Shown one piece after another: positions 56,401 through 64,000 of a DNA stretch of 64,000 nucleotides; position 1 is the first letter of the stretch; each line of letters begins with the position of its first letter. The position numbers and the translations under genes were made by a program. The notes under the pieces were generated by a model. It was not told the origin of the DNA. It did not search any database and saw nothing but the letters and a program-made list of their open reading frames with translations. Source of the DNA: Rhizopus sp. PT2906. Taxonomy: Eukaryota > Mucoromycota > Mucoromycetes > Mucorales > Rhizopodaceae. The stretch is taken from positions 1-64,000 of the forward strand of contig JAMYHX010000025.1 in the NCBI GenBank assembly GCA_025529335.1, written 5' to 3'.

Positions 56401-56849
56401 GACTAAACTGAAGCTAGCATTGGGTGAAACTTCTTTATTACTGTTAATCTGGATAATCCAACAGCAGTTTCCCCTCTTAAATCTAAACTTTAATTTTTTT
56501 TCGGATTGATTTATAAATAAAAATGTGTACCATTTTCTCACAAATTAACACAATTTTAACATTTAAGAAATTTAATTTTATTAAAAAGGCACAGGATCGG
56601 CTGTTCAAGCTACTTGATTGGTTAAGTCATCTTCACTCGGGGTTTTACTTCTATACTCTTACCACACGCTTTCTGCGCACACATACACACACACTTTCTC
56701 TTTTACTAAAAAAAAAGTAATTTTTGAAACATTCTGATTCACTCTTTTTTTCGCTTTATTAATTATTTTTATTATTTTTGTATTTCTTTATTGTTTTTGC
56801 TATTTTCATGCTTAGAGCACATTGAGAAAAAGAGAGAGCAGCAGTAACT
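53466..56849. other. Long intergenic region
   Basis: 3.4 kb with no supportable gene. A plus-strand stretch at about 54060-54290 reads CFLCENKKECASHIEIMSVE, then KELAAKTFDNSIMDKE between stops, possibly a relic. An 8-bp inverted repeat (GTCCAGAG/CTCTGGAC) lies at about 54897-54933. The 115-codon minus ORF at 55680-56027 has no motif. The last few hundred bases are the velvet gene promoter. Confidence 0.45.
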
Positions 56850-58335
56850 ATGGACTCAACAGCAAGTGACTATTTGCAACCTACAACGTAAACATAATGT
56901 ATTGTCTACACGTGTACTTTCTAACAGTAATCCTAGTTATTCTTTAATAGTACGTCAACAACCAAGCAAAGCGAGGCTTTGTAGTTTCAAAGAAAAAGGT
57001 ATGTCCCCTTTTTTAATATACAAAAGCATCCTCTTTGATTCATCTTTTTTAAAAAACAGTCGATCGAAGACCAATTGATCCCCCACCGATAATTGAACTA
57101 TTAAGCAACACGGCAGAGTAAAGAAGCGATGACGTTTTGATAATATACATCACTAAAACTCTCTTAAAGTGACCATTTCTTACAGAACCCTTATTTCTTT
57201 TTATACGCCACATTGACCGATGCCAGTGGAAAAAATGATTTACATTTCGTCAATGGCAACAAAACCACGGCTGGAGCTGTAGTACAATCTTTGTACAAAC
57301 TAAAGAATCTGGATAACTCAGGTATATACAAAATCAATCATCTGAAACATATTACTCACATATTCATCAGATGGCGGGTTTTTTATATTTTCAGATATCA
57401 GCGTACGTCTTGAAGGATTATACAGATTAAAATTTACTCTTTTCAGTATTGAAGGGTAATGATTTTTACCATCATTGACCTTATTTTAACAGTGTAAATG
57501 TAGGCCATATGTGAATAGATTATGTTCTACCCTATCTGATGTCTTTCAAGTCTATTCTCCAAAGAGTAAAACTAATATATATAATAATTTTTAATGTTAC
57601 TTACTTTATATGCTTTAGGTTTCCCTGGAATGTCAGGTATGAAACCTGCATATTTTTTTTTTTTTTAAATAGAGCTTCAATGTTTTACATCTGTTATAGA
57701 ATCAACTTTCTTAACCCGGTGTTTCTCTGATCAAGGCGTTCGAATAAGAATAAGAAAGGAACCAAGGAGTACTCATCTTGGTAGCAGGTAGTATATTTAT
57801 TTGTTTATTGTCATAGACAAAAATTCATTTTTTATAAAAAAAAAGCAGCAAAAGACGTAGAAGAAATACTAATGAATCGGATGATGACGATAATACGTCT
57901 TTAAACGATACATACATAGAACAGTATCAGAAGAATCCTCCAGTACATTCTTTAGCCTCTACTCCTTATTTTGATAAAGCTTCCTCCCCAATAGATTTTA
58001 TTGAGCCAAACTCAAATAATCGCCATGATTACATCGTCAAGCCGACACTGCCTTCACCCAAAGAACTGTTCAAGTCCTCAGCGATGTCGATGCAAAACAT
58101 TTTGTCAAACGATCGTGATCAATTATACCATATTGTAGACACCGACAATACAAAAGAAAATAGACTCTTGTGCACAAGAAAATTGCCTCTTCCTTTGCCT
58201 TCACACGCTCCTCAACCGTTAATACAACAAGAAAAAATTCATTTATGTCATCCACTTCAGCAGCAACAAACGATATTATTAAATACCAACGTATCATCTT
58301 CAAGAGATCAACCATCGCCATATACAAAAGGATAA
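56850..58335 (+). CDS. Velvet-domain transcription regulator
   Basis: About 346 aa from nine exons (56850-56887, 56928-56998, 57060-57112, 57186-57321, 57371-57455, 57504-57565, 57619-57636, 57700-57787, 57846-58335). Velvet domain from residue about 18 to 185: VRQQPSKARLCSFKEK, DRRPIDPPPIIEL, NPYFFLYATLTDASGKNDLH, SLYKLKNLD, ISVRLEGLYRLKFTLF and FPGMSESTFLTRCFSDQGVR. A basic KRRRR nuclear signal and a Ser/Gln-rich tail follow. Velvet proteins dimerise on DNA and link light and spore development to metabolism. The third exon/intron junction works only with a GC donor (ACG|GCAGAG) or implies a frameshift. Exon 7 is 18 nt. Ends 74 bp from METTL25's stop. Confidence 0.9.
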
Positions 58336-58409
58336 AAGGATTAATACTATTATTATTCCATCTATATACATAGCTTTGTTTGTAAATATACACATAAAAA
58401 GTTCACTGT

Positions 58410-59874
58410 TTATTTTGTAGCCATGATGACCATATTTCTAGGTGAAGTCATTGGATCAAAGAGTGGCCACAGGTACACCTTTTTAGTAGGGCTATCTGGA
58501 ATAGCATCATTTAAATAAAGCCATCGATCGACGAGTATAATACTTTCTAACACGGGGGCAAGTATCGCACGCAATGACCAGACAAAGGCGATTTGTCTAT
58601 CTATCTGTCTGGCTTTATAATCATTGTAGTATTCCTCAGCCACTTTATCACTAATGGTATCCGGGGGTAGATTAAGTCTCGATGCCGCCGCCTTGACATA
58701 CACTGGGAATGATGTAAAGTCCTTTTTCTTATTAAGTCTGCCGATCACTGGAGCGGCACCAGCAACGGCCAGTCCCTTTTCGACCATGATTTGTTGCAGG
58801 AGAGCCCTAAAAAAGTGATGTTCCAGGGCGATCAAGGTGTCATCTGCTTTTTCAACCCATCGCTCGGGTACCTGACTCGAGAGCATTCGTGCGGTGTGAC
58901 CAATTAAAAGATTTGTCTTTTTGATTGTTTCGCTCAGCGGGAAACCGCAGTGGGGTCTCTGTTCGCTTAAAAAGTGATAGCAACAGCCGACGTTGACCAA
59001 ACAGGTCATCTCTGGGCTAGCTGTGAAGAGTCGAAGGATCATACTGGCCAAGTCACCACATGTGTGTAGGCCACAGAGCAGCCATTTTTCACTTTGCACT
59101 TGGCTCCATCTGGATAAAATAGTCGATGCATTGTCTGGTGTAATGAATTCATTCACGTGGTGCAGTTGAAGAACATCACTTTTTTTCAGGTGCTTGATGA
59201 TTCTTTCGTCAAATCGTTTAGCCCCACATGTCTGGACTTCAGATGAATCGACAGCGAGTACTTTTAAGTTCGAGCGATAGGCAAGTGACCGAGATAGGTA
59301 ACCTTGACCTGCACCTAGATCCATAATCGATTCGATCTGATGGTCCTTTGCTAATTGTTTGATCACTGGTGTCATTCGTTCTACTTCGTGTATCTTTTTT
59401 TCTACCATACCAGGTAGAATCCGTTTATCGAGAGGACTGATCATTTGTCTAGCTATAAAATAAGTTTATAAGGCGTACATTATGATTTCTTTGAATTAAT
59501 TACATGAATCCGGGTTGACTCTAGGTAACTCAATATCTTTAGTCGCTTTGATAAAGTCCTTTAAAGATGCAGGCCAGCTTTCCTAAAGCAGGTTGGTATA
59601 CTTCAATTGTTTATGGTTTTAATATTACTTTATATTTTCCAGTTGCTATATTGGTAATAGCATCGAACCAGTCTGACTCATTTAAAAGAGCATGTTGCCA
59701 ATCTTTGCTCAAGAGATTCCAATGATCAAGAGTGATGAAATCAACAAAATGAATTTCAATCAAGTATCTATACTTTTCTACATAGTTTACTAAAGCTTCT
59801 GCGTATTCTTTAGGACACTTGTATCCGTGTGGAAGCGTTATCGGTTCATTTGGAAATAGTACACTCTGCTCCAT
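58410..59874 (-). CDS. METTL25/RRNAD1-family methyltransferase-like protein
   Basis: 455 aa from three exons (59629-59874, 59504-59582, 58410-59452; frame closes). SAM-binding motif I is DLGAGQGYLSRSLA (from about residue 153). Family-specific motifs: GLHTCGDLASMILR and NVGCCYHFLSEQ; the C-terminal region has KAAASRLNLP and FVWSLRAILAPVLESIILVDR. Animal METTL25/RRNAD1-type proteins modify or assist RNA, but the substrate is not settled. Divergent from the ML-domain gene, tail to tail with velvet. Confidence 0.88.
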
Positions 59875-60181
59875 TATGTGATAAAAAACAAAAAAAAATT
59901 TTTAAAGGGCAGTGGAACACAAAAATAAGGTACAGCCGCATAAACACAGCTAATCTATGAAGGGATACTCTATTGCCATGGGAACAAAAAACAAAAAAAC
60001 ATTGATGCTTTCCCTTCCAAAGCAGGGTCCATTGTGAAACATAATGACGTTGATATGCAGTGCATATCTTTTTAAACATTTTTGGTACAGTCCCTATTTG
60101 TCAAAATGCCAAAGAAAAGTGGGGAAAGGTCGACAGCACCTGCTTTTGAATACCCGACATTTACCATTCTTTCTCTTCTTC
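59875..60181. promoter_or_regulatory. Divergent METTL25 / ML-gene promoter
   Basis: 307 bp between two divergent start codons, A/T-rich with a poly(T/A) tract near 59885-59900. No clear TATA box or known motif. Confidence 0.4.
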
Positions 60182-60854
60182 ATGAAACTTTTCTTATTCT
60201 TATTGCTCATAGTAAAGATTAGTTGTCTGACTCATTTATATGAACAATCAAGTACATTAGTGGACTACTGCGACAATTTCTCAAGCGATGTGCTGGCGTA
60301 AGCTCCCATTCTGAACGTAATATTTTTCTTTAACATCCCCTTTCTCTTTTTTTTTTATTTGTTTGTTTACTATAGTTTCGAGTATTTTCGAATAAGCCCA
60401 GATCCTCTGGTGAGAGGAGAAAAGCTTATTGTTGACTTTAAAGGCAATTTATCAGAGCAAGTCATGGATGGCGCTGCCATCGATGTCAAGGTCAAATATG
60501 GCATCCTACAGGTACTTAAGCAAACATTTAACTTTTGTGAATGGGCTGAAGTGGTCGATGAGCACTGTCCCTTTCCTGAAGGACAACTTGAAATTCATAA
60601 GCAACTTGATATACCTAAAGAAATACGTAAGCTGATACAATTACCCTTTTTTCTCTTTTTTTTTTTCCTTCTCTAATTCTGCTATCTATTATGTATATGT
60701 ATATATAGCTCCTGTAAGTTAAAGCACCATAAAGTTGCTTTTTTTTTTTACTAAATTTTATATGTAATAGGGAATGTACTCTTTGCGCGCTGAGGTCAAG
60801 TTGGCGGAAAATAAGAGAGTGACTTGTCTTATTGGATCAACCCATTTATCATAA
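60182..60854 (+). CDS. ML-domain lipid-binding protein (NPC2 / PG-PI transfer protein)
   Basis: Secreted or vacuolar lipid-binding protein of 151 aa. Exons: 60182-60297, 60376-60626, 60709-60713 and 60771-60854. A signal peptide (MKLFLFLLLIVKISCL) is followed by the ML fold: YCDNFSSDVLAFEYFRISPD, PLVRGEKLIVDFKG, YGILQVLKQTFNFCEWAEVV, CPFPEGQLEI, then KEIPPGMYSLRAEV and VTCLIGS. The PPG turn is made by the 5-nt exon CTCCT: skipping it shifts the frame to an early stop, keeping it restores the conserved I-P-P-G. Yeast and Aspergillus relatives bind sterols or phosphatidylinositol. An ATG at 60106 lies in another frame and is not used. Confidence 0.88.
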
Positions 60855-60904
60855 CTGAAATAATAAATAAATAAAAAAAGAACTGCTTGCATAATTAAAT
60901 ACAA

Positions 60905-61576
60905 ATGGATTCTCTGGTTCATAAAGCCTCTGAAGAGTTAGGTGAGAGGCTATCAGTAGACTCGGTTACTAAATCAGCCGTAATGAGTTGTTGTTCATTG
61001 TGTTATACATACTGATTAATGTGAATATTATTATTATTATTATATTATAGATGGACAGTTTTACATTTCAAATCAATGATTCTTTGAAACGTGTGAAAGA
61101 AACAGAAGAACTAACTTCCAAAGTACTAAACTAGTTCTTGTATTATGACCGTTTGCTTACTGTTTATTTCAGGTTCAAAAAGAGACCGAATCTATTCATG
61201 ACATGCTGAGTATTTTAAAAAATAAGAATGAGGAAATGTTGACTGCATTCAAACAAATTGATCAACTAGAAGTAAATCAGCAATAAGGAATATGATATTC
61301 TTTATTTACACCTACATAGATTATCGTCAACCGAGTCAAGGATACATATAATGCAGTAGCAAAAAATATGGACCAGATAGAAAGAGCCATATCAGCAAGC
61401 ACATCCACTTTTGGACTAGTATGATTCCCTCTAATATAAAAGCTCATTAACTAATGATTTATTTTTATTAGGGAAAGAAAAGATCAACAGCTGTACAGCC
61501 ATACTTTCCTCCACCGGACCATGTAGACATATATAATACAGACGAACTATTTAACTCTCTTTCTTCTTCAAAATAA
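60905..61576 (+). CDS. Small coiled-coil protein, BLOC-1-subunit-like
   Basis: 149 aa from five exons, all joined in phase 0 (60905-60979, 61051-61122, 61173-61271, 61320-61418, 61472-61576). Nearly the whole protein is predicted helix (KRVKETEELTSKVQKETESI, LSILKNKNEEMLTAFKQIDQ, VNRVKDTYNAVAKNMDQIER), ending in a short Pro-rich tail. The IDQLE...VN-VK-TYN pattern resembles the BLOC-1 subunit cappuccino (BLOC1S4), which works in endosomal sorting. That assignment is tentative. Starts 50 bp after the stop of the ML gene in the same direction. Confidence 0.7.
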
Positions 61577-62133
61577 ACATGAAGCATATATTAGACACAT
61601 GACTTTTCTCTCTTTTATTCTAACAACAGACCCTATTGATCTCTCTCTTCATCCGTAAGACTTCTCTCTCTTTCTTTTTTTTTCTTGTTTGCTACATAGT
61701 CTAGATATTGCTTATATTATATAAAAGTTTCAGCAATTGAACTCCTCTTACGGTCTATAGGAACTTGGTACTTTGCAGATGACAGTACAAAAGACCATTT
61801 AGCGATATACGCAATATTATAGTTTCTATATTGCATTATATGCCACTTACTTTGCTCGTTTGCACATTCTAACGATCATATAACTGGAAGCAATTTCCTA
61901 TAAAAAAGAATATCTCTTTCTATTGCCACACTTGAGTTCGTATGTATGGCTCATGAGGCTAACCGGTGTTTGATGGAAAAGAAAAATGAGTTTCCTGATT
62001 TGGATCGAAAAAGGGACCTTGAAGGTTGGTCGAATTTCGTTTTTTCATTGGCTGAAATTTTTGTCACTTCAAACTTGAACTTTGTCACTATTAAATATCA
62101 AAAGTAGATTCCCTCATTTTAACAAAGAGAAAA
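61577..62133. other. Intergenic, upstream of TMEM70-like gene
   Basis: No gene seen. T/C-rich runs at 61610-61690 look like a 3' UTR. Confidence 0.45.
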
Positions 62134-62896
62134 ATGATAATGCGATCGCTACTACTACAACATAGCCCATGTATTAGACAAGCTTATACATATTCAACCA
62201 TTCCAAAAAAGGCAGCAGGTAGATTTACAAGTAACAGATTGATTGCAGAATCAACAAAGACCAGTTATAATGAAGTACAGAGGACTCTAGTGTACATTGG
62301 TAAGATTCAAATCTCAGAAATAAAAAAGAGAGTGAGTGAGTGAACCTTACTAAATAAACATGTAGGGCCATTTGCGGATTCCGTGAAAAAATACAAAATG
62401 ACAGCTTCATTTTTTGGTATTTGTGGTATTATTGCCGTACCTAGTTTAATAAGTACAGGGCAGGCACCTATTTTAAGTGTAGCACTTGGTAAGAATATAT
62501 GTACATGTATATATTTAATTATCGAATGCTAATATAAGACATATCAATATAGCTGGGATATCAGCTGTTACGCCTGCCTTATTTGTACACTTTTATACAA
62601 AAGGATATGTGACCAAATTGATTGTTTATGATGACATAAAGAACGTTGAAAAGGAAAGAAAAAAACCAAAGGAAATGAAAGACAAGTATATTGGATTAGA
62701 GACTGTATCATTCTGGGGCCGATTCAAAGAAGAAAACATGTGGTTATCTCAGCTTAGATATAAGTCAACAACAAAGGGTCTTATTTGGCAACAAAAAACA
62801 GGGCCTAAGCATACATTTACTCTTGAAAGGGAAATTGTGGAAGCTGATCCATATTTAAGAGCATTAGCCAAGCGTGTGGAAAAAAGAGAGATATAA
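62134..62896 (+). CDS. TMEM70-like mitochondrial inner-membrane protein
   Basis: 210 aa from three exons (62134-62299, 62366-62488, 62553-62896). The N-terminus is basic, Ser-rich and without acids (MIMRSLLLQHSPCIRQAYTY), as in a mitochondrial targeting signal. VYIGPFADSVKKYKM is followed by two close membrane spans (TASFFGICGIIAVPSLIS and a second one after SVALAGISAVTPALFVHFYT), the hairpin of the TMEM70/TMEM223-like family, which helps assemble the ATP synthase c-ring or respiratory complexes. Function is inferred from the family. Confidence 0.75.
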
Positions 62897-63090
62897 CTTG
62901 GATAAATAAAAAGGAGAGTAATAGACTTACGCAAAGGTTAAAAATAAAATACATAAAAGGAGGCGGCATACAAATGAGAGTAATAAGTACCAAGGAGAGA
63001 GAATATAAAGAATTATACAGTTAGTTATGTAAGGTTATTATTATTATATATAACTTACCCTGAAGGCATCTAGATGTGTCCTAGCGATAA

Positions 63091-63620
63091 CTAGGACGGA
63101 GAATCATCGTCTAAACGTATGCTAGTTCTTGGTTGCTCCTGATCGTCCACTCTTCTTTGACGTCCTGTAGGAGCAACAGCAACCCGGCTAAACCTATCAG
63201 GAACCATGCCATTACATCGAAGCTCACGAAGGATGTGCATGTAGTTGAGGCAAGTAGCAACATCCCTGTTCCATAAGCGATATCTATCTGGTGCTGCCAT
63301 GGCGGGTCTACAGTATGGATTGATGCATCTACATGTCCGTACACTCCCACTTATGAACCTAGTCAAAACGCTCCTGAATTTTTTCTTCACTGTTCCTATC
63401 GACATGCTGAAATTGGGCTTTTTTGAGCGACAAGTTACATTCAGTTCTTACAAAATTGTAGACAGTGCTTTTAGAGGCCTTGAGATCTTGACACTTTTGT
63501 AACCGCTGCTCCATTACTTGCTCCAAGATGGCTGAAGGATTTTCATCTATGTACTCCAAGATCACTTGCTTGTATTCTTCATGAAGTATACGCGAGCGAC
63601 CGGTTTTCTTATGCTTTATA
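63091..63620 (-). pseudogene. Tc1/pogo-like transposase fragment (broken)
   Basis: Minus-strand reading from about 63620: RSRILHEEYKQVILEYIDEN, then PSAILEQVMEQRLQKCQDLK, ASKSTVYNFVRTECNLSLKK and IQERFD, then a stop where the family has a Trp, and VHKWECTDM before more stops. This is the second helix-turn-helix and the start of the linker of an IS630/Tc1-type transposase common in Mucorales. The rest, toward 63091, no longer matches: no DDE motif seen. Confidence 0.65.
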
Positions 63621-63654
63621 AAAATACTATCAGAATCCGTTTTGCAAGAAGAAA

Positions 63655-64000
63655 ATTAATAGGCAGCAGTACCAGAACTATTCAGAGAAAGAAAAGGATA
63701 GGGCTATCCAGACGTATATGTTTACTTCTCTTAGTTACAGCAAGGCTGGAGAGAAGTATGACATACCTGAATCTACCTTGAAATCTTGGGTTAAAGCAGC
63801 AAAAGAAGCATCCAAAAAAGAAGAGATATTAGAAGTGGATAATGCTATTGAAGAGTAACCAAAAAGGGAATCAGCACCTTCGCAAGCTGAAGGAGGAGCA
63901 TATGAAGTCTTTGGACAACAGCCCGGTAGCCACGCTAGATCAAATGGTTGACACCCTCAGCGATAAATTCGAAGGTCTTAGTATTTCTAAATCTGGTGTA
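63655..64000 (+). pseudogene. Transposase N-terminal fragment (runs off window)
   Basis: Plus-strand reading: SYSKAGEKYDIPESTLKSWV is a Psq-type helix-turn-helix, ending in a stop at about 63858; after a one-base shift the reading resumes as NQHLRKLKEEHMKSLDNSPV, then ATLDQMVDTLSDKFEGLSIS, homologous to the second domain seen in the minus-strand fragment. The gene continues beyond 64000. It points away from the minus-strand fragment, so the two are head to head. Confidence 0.6.

Noticed and set aside
19041..61000. A secondary-metabolite cluster around the velvet and methyltransferase genes
   Set aside because: No polyketide, peptide or terpene synthase is present; neighbours are housekeeping genes.
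1..64000. CRISPR arrays, bacterial operons or integrons
   Set aside because: The sequence is eukaryotic with spliced genes; no regularly spaced identical repeats were seen.
1..64000. tRNA, 5S rRNA or other known RNA genes
   Set aside because: Looked for A/B-box pairs and GGTTCGA-type loops; single matches (for example near 5273 and 45510) have no partner box or cloverleaf. A covariance-model scan could still find one.

Overview
The window is nuclear DNA from a fungus, almost certainly Mucoromycota (Mucorales-like). Evidence: genes with many short introns of about 38-70 bp, an A+T-rich background with long A/T runs, an H2A ending in SQEL, fungal regulators (velvet, Cti6-like PHD protein, Mcm1-type MADS protein, Pns1-type choline-transporter-like protein), and degraded DIRS, Ty3-like and Tc1/pogo-like transposons. 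Assignments rest on motifs read by eye; no database search was run. Layout: (1) 1-5072, a core histone cluster of three divergent pairs: H2B(partial)/H2A, H3/H4, H2A/H2B. (2) 5357-7595, ribosomal protein uL15 and a short-chain dehydrogenase. (3) 8685-11056, an internally deleted DIRS retroelement that keeps its inverted terminal repeats and internal complementary region. (4) 11880-19000, a membrane-anchored methyltransferase, RPB9, a small coiled-coil protein, a Cti6-like PHD protein, a VC0807-type membrane protein and a small unknown gene. (5) 19442-35871, SPT6, a PNS1/CTL transporter, a P5B-type ATPase with an unusual secreted-looking N-terminus, a KpsF/GutQ-type sugar-phosphate isomerase and CCR4. 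(6) 36.3-39 kb, a transposon graveyard with a solo DIRS end and a broken gag-protease region. (7) 40037-50164, a three-SH3 adaptor, an MADS-box factor, an ankyrin protein resembling Hos4 and a cytochrome b5 reductase. (8) 51.1-53.5 kb, a second DIRS copy that keeps the half missing from the first. (9) 56850-62896, a velvet regulator, a METTL25-family protein, an ML-domain (NPC2-like) lipid-binding protein with a 5-nt exon, a small BLOC-like coiled-coil protein and a TMEM70-like mitochondrial protein. (10) 63.1-64 kb, two divergent transposase fragments. Functional links: many genes act on chromatin or transcription (histones, Spt6, Rpb9, Cti6-like, Hos4-like, Mcm1-like, velvet, Ccr4), but each has its own promoter and they do not look like an operon or metabolite cluster. 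The three divergent histone promoters share CGCG-core sites of the SBF/MBF/E2F type, consistent with S-phase expression. Several neighbours are tail to tail with only 43-99 bp between stop codons (RPB9/coiled coil, PNS1/ATPase, SH3/MADS, velvet/METTL25). The most unusual observations are the 395/396-identical inverted H2A pair, the 5-nt micro-exon, the P5B ATPase with signal peptide and cysteine-rich ectodomain, the DIRS copy with readable circle-junction architecture, a 24-bp perfect palindrome upstream of the uL15 gene, and a kdo-pathway-type isomerase in a fungus. No clearly new multi-gene system was found.
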